A DNA stretch of 64,000 nucleotides from Mesorhizobium sp. CU3. Its GTDB lineage: Bacteria > Pseudomonadota > Alphaproteobacteria > Rhizobiales > Rhizobiaceae. Within the stretch, counting starts at the first letter, position 1; each line of letters begins with the position of its first letter. Position numbers and translations under genes: made by a program. Shown here one piece after another: positions 1-8,316 of this stretch. A model generated the notes under the pieces. That model did no database searches and was not told the origin of the DNA. It worked only from the letters and a program-made list of their open reading frames with translations. The DNA lies in assembly GCF_006442965.1 (NCBI RefSeq), contig NZ_VFWX01000004.1, forward strand, positions 62,001-126,000, written 5' to 3'.

Positions 1-872
1 AGCACCCGGCTGCCGCCATGCTGCGTCGGATCGGATTGCACGCGGCCGAAGGTAATGGTCGCCCCATGGCCGTCGCGTTCGAGCGCGTCCCATTCCGACT
101 CGAGCGCCGCGACCAGATCGGCAAAGCCGAGCACGGCGTCATGCCGGGCAAAGCGCGGCTCGGCGCCCGAATGAGCGTAAGCGCCGAGGCACTTCGCGTC
201 GACATAGCGGAAGCCGCCGGCGATCCCGGTGACGATGCCGACCGGTGCTTCAGCGGCGACGAGACGCGGCCCCTGTTCAATATGCACTTCGACGAAGGCC
301 GCGATCCGGCCTGCATCGATGCCCGGCACGCCGCGCCGCACGGCGTCGGGGTCGAAGCCTTCCTCCAGCATATGATCGGCCAGCGTGCGGCCGCTATCGG
401 AGCGCTTGGCTTCGAGCGCCTTTGGAGCGAGCAGGCCGAGCGCCGCCTCGCTGCCCGGATAGGACAGCGGAAACCAGACGGCCTCTTCGGCGCGCGTTGC
501 CAGCACGATGAGATCGCGCGGCAATCGGATGTTTTGCTCGACCAATTCCGCCATCACCGCAAGTCCCGCCACGACGCCGGCGGCGCCATCGAAATTGCCC
601 CCATGCGCCACGCTGTCGAGGTGCGAGCCGATGACAATCGCCGGCAGCTCCGGATCGCGGCCGCGAAATGTCAGATAGAGATTGCCGGCCGCATCGGCAC
701 GCGCAACCGCGCCGAGCTTTTCCGCCTCCTTGCGCACGAGATCATGGGCGAAGCGCTCGCCAGGCCCATAGGCGACGCGGGTGATGCCGGGCGCATCTGT
801 CGTGGCCTCAGCAAGCGCATCGAGGATACGCCCTGCCAGCCTGCCGCCGGCCGTCAGTGCGGCATCACTCAT
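1..872 (-). CDS. M20-family N-carbamoyl-L-amino-acid hydrolase / allantoate amidohydrolase-like (partial, C-terminus beyond window)
   Basis: Only the first 290 residues are in the window; the gene runs off the left edge. The family uses a binuclear metal site to hydrolyse N-carbamoyl amino acids or allantoate. Visible ligands: H84 and D95 in GSHLDSVAHGGNFDGAAGV, the E129-E130 pair, and H197 in FVEVHIEQG; the lid-type motif AYAHSGAEP follows. The ATG at 872 overlaps the stop of the upstream FAD oxidase by four bases (ATGA), so it is translationally coupled and last in the leftward hydantoin operon. Substrate within the family (carbamoyl-L-amino acid, ureidopropionate or allantoate) cannot be fixed from sequence; the hydantoinase upstream favours a carbamoyl amino acid. 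Confidence 0.88.
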   Translation of the reverse strand, partial: MSDAALTAGGRLAGRILDALAEATTDAPGITRVAYGPGERFAHDLVRKEAEKLGAVARADAAGNLYLTFRGRDPELPAIVIGSHLDSVAHGGNFDGAAGVVAGLAVMAELVEQNIRLPRDLIVLATRAEEAVWFPLSYPGSEAALGLLAPKALEAKRSDSGRTLADHMLEEGFDPDAVRRGVPGIDAGRIAAFVEVHIEQGPRLVAAEAPVGIVTGIAGGFRYVDAKCLGAYAHSGAEPRFARHDAVLGFADLVAALESEWDALERDGHGATITFGRVQSDPTQHGGSRV

Positions 873-2029
873 GAGGCAATCTGCGTCGCTTGAGGCTCGA
901 CCTTGCGCAGCCGATGCGGCGTAAGATCGTCGAGCGACACGCCCTGCCTCGCGACATCGTCCGGCAGGCCGCCGCCGGCGATCAGGCTAGCGCAGACCCG
1001 CGACAGCGCGGGCGAGGTTTTTATGCCGTAGCCGCCCTGCCCGACCAGCCAGACGAAATCCTCAAACTCGTCATCGGGCCCAACCACAGGCGACCCGTCC
1101 GCAACGAAGGTCCGCAAGCCCGCCCAGGAACGCGACACGCGCTGCACTTCGATCGTGGTCGCGCGTTCGAGGCGTTCGGCCCCGATAGCCACATCCATGT
1201 CGTCGGCATAGGCATCCATCGGCGCCGACGGCGTCGCATCGGCCGGCGAGACGAACAGCTGCCCGGCATCCGGCTTGAAATAGAATTCCGCGCCGACATC
1301 GTTGACCAGCGGCCAGTCGGCGATATCGAGACCAGCAGGCGCGGGAATGTTGAATGCGGTGCGGCGCTTCGGCTGCAGTCCGACCGGACGCACCCCGGCC
1401 ATGGCAGCGATCTCGTCGCCCCAGGCGCCGGCCGCATTGACGATCAGCGGCGCAAGAAACGTCCCGGCTTCCGTCTCGACCCGCCATTGGCCGCCTTGCC
1501 TGCCGATGGCTCTGACACCGGCCTTGGTCACGACGCGCGCGCCACGCGCCCGCGCGCCGCGCAAAAACCCTTGGTGCAGGCCGTTGACGTCGATGTCCAT
1601 GGAATGCGGTTCGATATAGGCGCCGGCGAGATAGTCCTGGCGCAGCACCGGCACGCGCGCGATCGCCTCGGCCGGCGTCATCGCGACGATCGACGGCACC
1701 AGCGCCTGCGCCGCCGCAAGGTCCTCGCGCAACAGGTCGAGTTGGTCGGCCCGCGCCACCGTGATCATGCCGCGCTTGCTGAGCAGCGGATAATCCGAAA
1801 AGCTCGCTGGCGGCTCGGTGAGAAAGGCGCGGCTGGCCAGCACGATGCGGCGGATGACGCCATTGCCGTAATTCTCGGTGAAACTCGCCGCCGAGCGTCC
1901 GGTAGTGTGGTAGCCGCAATGGCTCTCCTTTTCGAGCAGCACGACTTTCAAACTGCGCGAAATCTCATAGGCCGCGCCGGCGCCGGCCATGCCGCCGCCG
2001 ATGACGATCACGTCGGTCTGTTCGCTCAT
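869..2029 (-). CDS. FAD-dependent oxidoreductase of the DAO (glycine/D-amino-acid oxidase) family
   Basis: 386 residues, the usual length for soluble DAO-family enzymes. The N-terminus has the FAD dinucleotide fold VIVIGGGMAGAGAAYE (GxGxxG at residues 11-16) and an acidic end to strand 2 (LLEKE). The C-terminal segment LVGQGGYGIKTSPALSR is the second FAD-contacting stretch typical of the family. Such enzymes oxidise D-amino acids, glycine, sarcosine or related secondary amines to imines. It overlaps its neighbours by four bases on each side. In this operon it could oxidise the D-amino acid released by the hydantoinase and D-carbamoylase pair; that role is inference from context. Confidence 0.85.
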   Translation of the reverse strand: MSEQTDVIVIGGGMAGAGAAYEISRSLKVVLLEKESHCGYHTTGRSAASFTENYGNGVIRRIVLASRAFLTEPPASFSDYPLLSKRGMITVARADQLDLLREDLAAAQALVPSIVAMTPAEAIARVPVLRQDYLAGAYIEPHSMDIDVNGLHQGFLRGARARGARVVTKAGVRAIGRQGGQWRVETEAGTFLAPLIVNAAGAWGDEIAAMAGVRPVGLQPKRRTAFNIPAPAGLDIADWPLVNDVGAEFYFKPDAGQLFVSPADATPSAPMDAYADDMDVAIGAERLERATTIEVQRVSRSWAGLRTFVADGSPVVGPDDEFEDFVWLVGQGGYGIKTSPALSRVCASLIAGGGLPDDVARQGVSLDDLTPHRLRKVEPQATQIAS

Positions 2030-3333
2030 GGATCCCCCAAAACTGTTTCGCGCGGCACGGCAGGCGGCTCACCCAGGCGGCCGCGCCGCGCGCGGTCGCG
2101 GGCGCCCCGGCCTTCGGCCAGATTCTCGGCCGGCGAATTCTGCAAAGCGCATTCGCGCAAGGCGAGATCGGTGACAAAAGGCACCGGCTTGCCGGCGATT
2201 GCCATGCCTTTGAGCCGCGCCCAGGCGGCACGCCGCTTGCGCACCTGATGCGACTGCAACTCGCTGATCTCGTCGATCCCGCTCTCGCGCTTGATCTCCA
2301 GCGCGCCGGCCTCGACTGCCGCGTCGAACAGCTCCAGCCCGCGCTTTGTCCGCACGATGATCCCGTTGAGCGGTTCATCCTCGGCGGCCGGACCGCCATT
2401 CAGCCAGGCGTCCGATACGGCGATATCAGCAACCTGGCCGATCGCATCCGGGCAGATCTTGCAGCGCGGCTGGATCATCCACTTGTCTTCGTCTTCCCAG
2501 AGCTGCCGATAGCTGATCTCGAAGGCGCGGCCGTCATGCGTTTCAATGCGGTTGAGGCCGGGATTACCGTGACCCCGGTAGCGGAAGAGCTTCAGCTCGT
2601 CCTCGCTCAGGCCAAAACGCTGCAGCACCTGCTCCGACTTGGTCAGGTCGGAGGCGCCGCCGCAGACGAAGGCCAGCGCATAACGCATGTGTTCGTCGAC
2701 GCGGCGGTCGAGCCGCGCCAGGTCGCGCACGGCGGTGATGTCGCAGGGCTTGGCGATCAGCGCGAAGGGCTCGCCGCGGTCGAGGATATCGTTGAAATCG
2801 ACCAATGTCGCCGCCGGCCCGTAGCGCGAACCGGCGCCTTCGAGCACCGAGGCGGCATCGAAGCTCAGCCTGCGTTGCGTGCGCATCGGCATGGATTGCG
2901 ACGCCGCGACATGCAGCACGAACTTGACCCGGCCCGAGTTGAGCAGGAATTGCCCGAGCGCCGTCAGCGTTCCGCCGCCTGAGCCAATGAACCGCGCCGT
3001 GGGCTCAGCCGCGCGGCCGAGCACCAGCCGTTCGACGGGCCCCCAGACGGTGTCTGCCAGCCTGGATTCCCTAACTTGCGCCGCGGGCGGACCGGCGATC
3101 CTGGTTCCAGGGCAAACGGCATTGATCTTCGCCAAGGTCGCCTTGTCCAATGCCCGCCTCGCCACTGGCCGCTCTCGGCCCTCCGGCGTCATCACCATCT
3201 CGACGTCGCCGCGACCGGCGATCGAGCGGCAAAGGCCGCAACCGATGCAAAGCCCGTTTTCGACGATCTGACTGAGCTTCAGCGGATCGGTCGCGCGCGG
3301 CATCGTGTTCTGGCTGGTTTCGATCAGGCCCAT
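2026..3333 (-). CDS. Coenzyme F420 hydrogenase/dehydrogenase beta-subunit family protein (Fe-S flavoprotein)
   Basis: 435 residues with the FrhB/FdhB two-domain layout. The N-terminus carries a ferredoxin-like Cys set, C29-x2-C32-x2-C35 with C74 in NAVCPGT as likely fourth ligand. A second set lies in QPRCKICPDAIGQVADIAVSDAW, the family's C-terminal signature. Relatives reduce F420 in archaea or, in plants and cyanobacteria, 7-hydroxymethyl chlorophyll or divinyl chlorophyllide, so family membership does not imply F420. It sits between the D-carbamoylase (7-base gap) and the DAO oxidase (4-base overlap), suggesting an electron-transfer or reductase step in the same pathway. An alternative start is Met11 at 3303. 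The true substrate is unknown. Confidence 0.8.
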   Translation of the reverse strand: MGLIETSQNTMPRATDPLKLSQIVENGLCIGCGLCRSIAGRGDVEMVMTPEGRERPVARRALDKATLAKINAVCPGTRIAGPPAAQVRESRLADTVWGPVERLVLGRAAEPTARFIGSGGGTLTALGQFLLNSGRVKFVLHVAASQSMPMRTQRRLSFDAASVLEGAGSRYGPAATLVDFNDILDRGEPFALIAKPCDITAVRDLARLDRRVDEHMRYALAFVCGGASDLTKSEQVLQRFGLSEDELKLFRYRGHGNPGLNRIETHDGRAFEISYRQLWEDEDKWMIQPRCKICPDAIGQVADIAVSDAWLNGGPAAEDEPLNGIIVRTKRGLELFDAAVEAGALEIKRESGIDEISELQSHQVRKRRAAWARLKGMAIAGKPVPFVTDLALRECALQNSPAENLAEGRGARDRARRGRLGEPPAVPRETVLGDP

Positions 3334-3340
3334 CGCGATC

Positions 3341-4264
3341 TCAGACCGGCTCCGAAATGCGCTTGTACTGATCGGGGCGGCGGTAGAGCGCGAAGTTGAA
3401 GTTCACTTTGCGGCAGGTCTCGATCAAATCGAGATCGGCGCGATGCACGATGACCTCGTCGTCGAGCGACAGCGCCTGCGCGGCGATCTCGCCGGTCGGC
3501 GCGATGATGCAGGAGCCGCCGATCAGCGCCTGGCCGTCTTCCAGCCCGGCCTTGGCGGCGGCGCCGATCCACAGCGTGTTCTGGTAAGCGCCGGCCTGCA
3601 TCGGCAGATGGTTGTGGAACATTCTCAGATGCGCCAGGGCCGGCGCCTCGTCGAGCAGCAGCGGCGTGTTGTAGCCGAGCAGCGCAACCTCGGCGCCATT
3701 GAGGCAAAGCATGCGATAAGTTTCCGGCCAGCGGCGGTCGTTGCAGATGGCGAGACCGACGCGCACGCCGCGATAGTCGTAGACCGGAAAGCCGAGATTG
3801 CCCGGCTCGAAATAGCGGCGTTCGAGATGCGTGGTCGTGCCTTCTTCCGGCTCGCTCGACCCCGGCACATGCATCTTGCGATAGCGGCCGATGAAAGCGC
3901 CATCCGGCCCGACCAGATCCATCGTGTTGAAATGGCGCGGGCGGCCCTCTTCCCGCGTCAACTCGCAATAGCCCAGCGCGAAACCGACCTTCAGCCGCGC
4001 CGCGGCATCATAAAGCCGCTGCGTTTCCGGCCCCGGCATCGCGGCTTCGAAGAAGGCGTCGATCTCGGCCTGATCATCGATGCGCCAGCGCGGAAAAAAG
4101 GTGGTCAGCGCCATCTCCGGAAACACCGCGATCTCGGCGCCGGCCGCCTCGGCCTGCTCCAACAAATGCACCAGGCGCCCCACTGTCTCGGCGCGGGAAG
4201 CGCTGCGCTGGATCGGCCCGGTCTGGCAAACGGCGATGGTCAGGCATCGAGCCATGGCGTCCAA
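3341..4264 (-). CDS. N-carbamoyl-D-amino-acid hydrolase (D-carbamoylase, nitrilase superfamily)
   Basis: 307 residues, close to the 304 of the Agrobacterium D-carbamoylase as I remember it. The nitrilase triad is intact: E50 in FPEMALTTFFPRW, K130 in GRYRKMHVPG and C174 in GLAICNDRRWPE. The stretches FPEMALTTFFPRW, RYFEPGNLGFPVYD and SCIIAPTGEI are diagnostic for this subgroup rather than for general nitrilases. It hydrolyses N-carbamoyl-D-amino acids to D-amino acid, CO2 and ammonia. The start at 4264 lies 25 bases inside the hydantoinase gene; Met4 at 4255 is an alternative. Together with the hydantoinase it forms the classical two-step D-hydantoin pathway. Confidence 0.92.
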   Translation of the reverse strand: MDAMARCLTIAVCQTGPIQRSASRAETVGRLVHLLEQAEAAGAEIAVFPEMALTTFFPRWRIDDQAEIDAFFEAAMPGPETQRLYDAAARLKVGFALGYCELTREEGRPRHFNTMDLVGPDGAFIGRYRKMHVPGSSEPEEGTTTHLERRYFEPGNLGFPVYDYRGVRVGLAICNDRRWPETYRMLCLNGAEVALLGYNTPLLLDEAPALAHLRMFHNHLPMQAGAYQNTLWIGAAAKAGLEDGQALIGGSCIIAPTGEIAAQALSLDDEVIVHRADLDLIETCRKVNFNFALYRRPDQYKRISEPV

Positions 4265-5670
4265 TCCTCGACTGGTTTTCTAAGATGCGCCGGATCGGCG
4301 GCGCTACGCGCAACAAACCGCCCAAAGCCCGGCTCCGCCTGCAACTTGCCGTCGGCCACCACCGGCACGCCGCGCACAAGAACTGTGGTCGGCTTGCCGG
4401 TCACAACCCTGCCCTCATAGGGCGTGAAATCGACGCGCGAATGCAGTGCCTCGTGCCCGAGCGTCCAGCGCGCCGTCGGGTCCCACAGCGCAAGGTCGGC
4501 GTCGAGCCCAACGGCAATGCTGCCTTTGCGATCCGCAAACCCATAGACCGAAGCGGCATTGCGCGAGGTGAGATCGAGATAGCGCTCGAGCGTCAGGCGA
4601 CCGGTCAGCAGCCCCTCCGAAAACAGCAGCGGCAGCCGCGTCTCGATACCGGGAATGCCGCTCAGCGTAGTGGTGAAGCCGGGCGTCTCGGAACGGCCGA
4701 TCTTGTCGGCAAAGTAATAGGGCGAGTGATCGGACGACCACAGGTCGATCCCGCCGTCGATGAGTTCCCGCCACAGATGTTCGTGGCTGCGCGGCGAGCG
4801 CGGCGGCGGCGAGAAGACGAAGCGCGCCGCGTCCTTGCCTGGACGGTCGAGGTCGGCGGCGCCGAGGAAGAGATACTGCGGACAGGTCTCGGCGATGGCG
4901 GCGACGCCGCGCGCCTTCGCCCGCGCCACCTCTTCCGCCGATTGCCAGGACGAGACATGCACGATGGTCATGCGCGCGCCCGTCATTTCTCCAAAAGCCA
5001 GCGCGCGATGCGTCGCCTCGCGCTCCATCGTCTCGCTGTGGGCGACGACGTGGTAGCGCATATCGGTGCGGCCGAGATCGATCAGCCGCTGGCGCGTGCG
5101 GCGGATCGCGGCGTCGTTCTCGGCATGCACCATGACGATCCAGCCCAGACGCCGCGCCGTGTCGAGGACCTTGAAGAACAAATCGTCGTCGACCGCAAAG
5201 CCCTGATAGGTCATGAACAGCTTGACCGAGGCGATGCCGCGACCCGCAAGCGCTTCAAGCTGGGCCTCGACATCGGCGCCGGTGCCCATGGTCACCACGG
5301 CATGCAGCCCGTAGTCGATCACCGCGCGTCCGGCCGCGCGATCCAGCGCGCGGTCGATGGCGCCGATTGTCGTCATGTCCTGTCCGGGCATGCCGAACGG
5401 CACGATGCAAGTGGTGCCGCCGAAAGCGGCGGAGATCGTGCCGGACTCAAAATCGTCGGCATTGCCGGCGCCGCCCCAGACCGGCTGGTCGAGATGGCAA
5501 TGCGCGTCGATGCCGCCCGGCATCACCCAGCGGCCGCTGGCATCGATCGACTTCCCGCCGGACAGGCCTTTGCCGATGGCGGCGATGCGGCCGTCGTCGA
5601 TGCCGATGTCGCATTCGGCCCAGCCGTCGTCGAGCGCCACGCGCCCGCCTCTGATCACCAGCTCATGCAT
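4240..5670 (-). CDS. hydA: D-hydantoinase / dihydropyrimidinase
   Basis: 476 residues, typical of the cyclic amidohydrolase family. All binuclear-zinc ligands are present: H57 and H59 (GGIDAHCHLD), the carbamylated lysine K150 (SVKLFMTYQG), H182 (MVHAEND), H238 (IVHVSSW) and D314 (WSSDHSPYY). The enzyme opens five-membered hydantoin or six-membered dihydropyrimidine rings to carbamoyl acids. It is followed by the D-carbamoylase (25-base overlap) and preceded by RidA (22-base gap), so it is an early gene of the leftward operon. Whether hydantoins or dihydropyrimidines are the natural substrate is open; absence of preA/preT-type dihydropyrimidine dehydrogenase genes here favours hydantoin-like ureides. 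Confidence 0.92.
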   Translation of the reverse strand: MHELVIRGGRVALDDGWAECDIGIDDGRIAAIGKGLSGGKSIDASGRWVMPGGIDAHCHLDQPVWGGAGNADDFESGTISAAFGGTTCIVPFGMPGQDMTTIGAIDRALDRAAGRAVIDYGLHAVVTMGTGADVEAQLEALAGRGIASVKLFMTYQGFAVDDDLFFKVLDTARRLGWIVMVHAENDAAIRRTRQRLIDLGRTDMRYHVVAHSETMEREATHRALAFGEMTGARMTIVHVSSWQSAEEVARAKARGVAAIAETCPQYLFLGAADLDRPGKDAARFVFSPPPRSPRSHEHLWRELIDGGIDLWSSDHSPYYFADKIGRSETPGFTTTLSGIPGIETRLPLLFSEGLLTGRLTLERYLDLTSRNAASVYGFADRKGSIAVGLDADLALWDPTARWTLGHEALHSRVDFTPYEGRVVTGKPTTVLVRGVPVVADGKLQAEPGFGRFVARSAADPAHLRKPVEDWTPWLDA

Positions 5671-5692
5671 TGGCGTATCCCCGCCGGCCGGC

Positions 5693-6043
5693 TCAGCCGA
5701 CAGCCGCCGTCACCATGATCTCGACGCGATACTGATCGCCGGCAAGCCGCGCCTCGACGGTGGCACGCACCGGCATGGCGCTGCGGTCGATCCAGGCGTC
5801 CCAGACCGTGTTCATCATCTCGAAGTCGGCGATGTCGCGCAGCCAGATCTGGGCGCTGAGCAGCTTCGACTTGTCGCTGCCGGCCTTCGCCAGAAGCGCA
5901 TCGATCTTGGCCAGGATCTGATTGGTCTGGCTGGTGGTGTCGCCTGACAGGTCGTCCGCGGTCAGGCCTGCGACATAGACGGTACCGTTGTAGCGCAGCA
6001 CCCGGCAGAAGCGCTGCCCGTTCTCGAGGCGTTCGATCGTCAT
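5693..6043 (-). CDS. RidA/YjgF/YER057c/UK114-family protein
   Basis: 116 residues from the ATG at 6043, chosen because AAGGGG lies 7 bases upstream; an in-frame extension to 6298 lacks family similarity and runs into the divergent promoter region. Features include the N-terminal strand FCRVLRYNGTVYVAG, the TSQTNQILAKIDALLAKAG helix and the C-terminal RVEIMVTAAVG strand. RidA proteins hydrolyse reactive enamines and imines to keto acids. This member lacks an obvious RidA-type catalytic Arg in the canonical place: the matching stretch is MPVRATVEARLAG, which keeps an Arg but not the usual P-x-R-x-x setting. A DAO-type oxidase in the same operon produces imines, so an imine-hydrolysis role fits. 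First gene of the operon. Confidence 0.85.
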   Translation of the reverse strand: MTIERLENGQRFCRVLRYNGTVYVAGLTADDLSGDTTSQTNQILAKIDALLAKAGSDKSKLLSAQIWLRDIADFEMMNTVWDAWIDRSAMPVRATVEARLAGDQYRVEIMVTAAVG

Positions 6044-6280
6044 GGCTGTCCCCTTCCGCTGGCTCTTGGAATTCTGGCTTTTGCCTATGGTAAGGAGGGT
6101 GCAAAACCGCTGTAAAGCCCGCCGGAAGCCAAGAAGCCGCTTTCCTTTGCCGGCATGGCCAAAAAAATTTAAGCCATAGCCGCGCCAATCTTCGTTTGTG
6201 GCAACCACGGCAGCGTGTAGCTTCTCACCGGGCTGCCGTCGGTCAACGGTGCCGCCAGGGGAGCCACCGCAGCCGCAGTC
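6044..6280. promoter_or_regulatory. Divergent intergenic region between the hydantoin operon and the MFS-SDR operon
   Basis: 237 bases separate the start of ridA (leftward) from the MFS gene (rightward), so both promoters must lie here. It contains an A/T-rich core around 6161-6175 (aaaaaaatttaa) flanked by ggccat and gccatag. I cannot assign -35 or -10 boxes confidently and found no regulator gene in the two operons. Confidence 0.5.
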
Positions 6281-7534
6281 ATGAGGTCGATCGGTCAATC
6301 CGCGATGCGGCTCTGGCGAAATGCAGAGCGCTCCCGCGCCATGCTGCCGATCATGCTCGGCGTCTGCCTGGCCTGCATCGGCAGCGCCATGCTGACCACC
6401 GCCGTATCCTTACATCTCGGCAAGCCCGGCATTTCTCCGCAGGTCGTGCAGATCGTGCTCACCGCCTACCCGGTAGGCTTCCTCATCGGCTGCCTGGTCA
6501 CCCGCCCGATGGTCGCCCAATACGGCCACGAGCGCACCTTCGTGGCGATCCTGGTGCTGGCGCTGCTGGCGGCTTGCGGCTTCGTCTTCACCGACTTCCT
6601 GCCGAGCTGGATCTGCTTTCGCCTGCTTGGCGGCATGGCGATGGCGTCGTTGTTCGTGGTCTGCGAAAGCTGGATCAACCTCTATGCCGAGCAGCACAAT
6701 CGCGGCGCGCTGTTCTCGCTCTACATGCTGACGACGGCGATCGCGGTGCTGCTCGGGCAGCTGCTTGTCGGCCTGGTCGGCCCGCAATCGCCTCATTTGT
6801 TTCCGGTTGCCGCCGCGACGGTACTGCTGGCGCTGATCTCCAAATTCACCGGCGGACGCTGGCCGGCCCTACCGGCCGCGCCCACCGAGGCAGAACATGC
6901 CAGCGCCGCGAGGCCTATCAAGCGCCTTGGCCCGGTGGCGCTATTTAGGCTGGCGCCGGTCACGGTCGTCGCCATCTTCCAGGGCGGCATCACCAACATG
7001 AACATTTTCGTGCTGACGCCGATCTACGGCACCGAGATCGGTTTGTCGGCGGCGACGACGGTCGGGCTGGTCACCACGATCAGCATTGCCGGCATGCTGG
7101 CGCAGACGCCGGTCGGCTGGCTGTCGGACCGATTCGAGCGGCGCATCATCCTGCTCGTTCAAGGTATTCTGTCCGTTACGCTTTGCGCCGCCATCGCCTG
7201 GCTCGGCAATTCCTCGGTGCCGCTGCTCTTCGTGCTGTTCTTCCTCTATGGCTGCACGGCGCTGACCGTCTATCCGGTGGCGATGGCGTTCGGCGCCTCG
7301 CAACTGCACAGCCGCCACATGGTCGGCGCCTCCGGCACGCTGCTTTTGCTCTATTCGATCGGCAATGTCGCGACGCCCGGCATTTCCGCCGGCCTGATGC
7401 AGCATCTGGGCGCGCCGGCGATGTTCCTGCTGCTCGGCGGCGGCGCCGTGCTGGTGACCCTGGCCGCCTGCTACAATCTGCTGCGCCGTCCGGTCACCAT
7501 GGCGACCCTGCAGGCGATCGAGGAGCAGGTCTGA
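6281..7534 (+). CDS. Major facilitator superfamily transporter
   Basis: 417 residues with about twelve hydrophobic helices in two halves; the cytoplasmic linker lies near residues 195-215 (PTEAEHASAARPIKRLG). The loop motif GWLSDRFERR in the second half matches the MFS consensus GxLaDRxGRR. The first-half sequence YPVGFLIGCLVTRPMVAQYGHERTF resembles the YcaD-type subgroup. Start chosen at the ATG at 6281; Met9 at 6305 is an alternative. Its stop overlaps the next ATG (TGATG), so it leads the rightward operon. The carried solute is unknown; from neighbours a cyclic ureide, amide or derivative is plausible. Confidence 0.88.
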   Translation: MRSIGQSAMRLWRNAERSRAMLPIMLGVCLACIGSAMLTTAVSLHLGKPGISPQVVQIVLTAYPVGFLIGCLVTRPMVAQYGHERTFVAILVLALLAACGFVFTDFLPSWICFRLLGGMAMASLFVVCESWINLYAEQHNRGALFSLYMLTTAIAVLLGQLLVGLVGPQSPHLFPVAAATVLLALISKFTGGRWPALPAAPTEAEHASAARPIKRLGPVALFRLAPVTVVAIFQGGITNMNIFVLTPIYGTEIGLSAATTVGLVTTISIAGMLAQTPVGWLSDRFERRIILLVQGILSVTLCAAIAWLGNSSVPLLFVLFFLYGCTALTVYPVAMAFGASQLHSRHMVGASGTLLLLYSIGNVATPGISAGLMQHLGAPAMFLLLGGGAVLVTLAACYNLLRRPVTMATLQAIEEQV

Positions 7535-8292
7535 TGACGGATATGAAACGCCTTGAAGGCAAAGTCATCCTGATCGCAGGCGCGGCCAGCGGCATCGGCG
7601 CGGCGATTGCGGGCCGCTGCATCGCCGAAGGCGCAAACGTCGTCTGCGCTGACTACGATCTGGAGCGGGCGGCAAAACTGGCCGAAGCGCTCGGGCCTTC
7701 CGCGGTTGCCTGCCAGTGCGATGTAACGAACATCGACTCGGCAAAATCGGCCGTTGATTTCGCCGAGCAGAAATATGGTCGGCTCGACGGGCTGGTGCAC
7801 AACGCCGCGGCGCCCTCGACCAACGCCACCGTCGTCAATCTCGACGAGAGCGCCTGGCGCCATGAGATCGATGTCGACCTGACTGGCGCCTTCCTGATGA
7901 GCAAATTCGCCGTACCGCTGATCGCGAAAGGCGGCGGCGGCTCGGTCGTCTTCATCGGCTCGCAATTCGCACGCGTCGCCACCACGAGGGCCGTCGCCTA
8001 TTGCGCCGCCAAGGCCGGGCTGATCCACCTCGCCAAGGCGATGGCGGTCGATCACGCGCCCGACAAGGTGCGGGTCAACAGCCTGTCGCCGGGCGCGGTG
8101 GCAACGACACGGCTGCTGCGCCGCTTCGCCGATTTCGACGCCGCCAATGCTAGCCTCGGTCCCGCCCATCTGCTCGGCCGCATCGCCGAGCCCGACGAGA
8201 TAGCCGCGGCGGCGGCCTTCCTGCTTTCCTCCGACGCATCCTTCGTCACCGGATCCGACATGCTCGTGGATGGCGGCTATGCAGTGCGCTGA
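7534..8292 (+). CDS. Short-chain dehydrogenase/reductase (SDR)
   Basis: 252 residues. Start at 7534 because the ATG overlaps the MFS stop by one base and the protein then begins directly before the Rossmann motif; a longer upstream reading frame is a shadow of the MFS gene. Motifs: AGAASGIG cofactor loop (residues 15-22), HNAAAP, catalytic S143, Y156 and K160 (YCAAK). A classical NAD(P)-dependent alcohol or keto dehydrogenase. Ends LVDGGYAVR, the common SDR C-terminus. Substrate unknown; it is coexpressed with a second SDR at the end of the same operon. Confidence 0.88.
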   Translation: MTDMKRLEGKVILIAGAASGIGAAIAGRCIAEGANVVCADYDLERAAKLAEALGPSAVACQCDVTNIDSAKSAVDFAEQKYGRLDGLVHNAAAPSTNATVVNLDESAWRHEIDVDLTGAFLMSKFAVPLIAKGGGGSVVFIGSQFARVATTRAVAYCAAKAGLIHLAKAMAVDHAPDKVRVNSLSPGAVATTRLLRRFADFDAANASLGPAHLLGRIAEPDEIAAAAAFLLSSDASFVTGSDMLVDGGYAVR

Positions 8293-8316
8293 GACCGTAT
8301 TTTCAAAGGAGTTCCC

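Noticed and set aside
18..893. 291-codon plus-strand frame at the left edge
   Set aside because: Antisense shadow: the minus strand encodes a clear M20 hydrolase with H84, D95, E129/E130 and H197, and the plus-strand translation is Arg/Ala-rich without a family.
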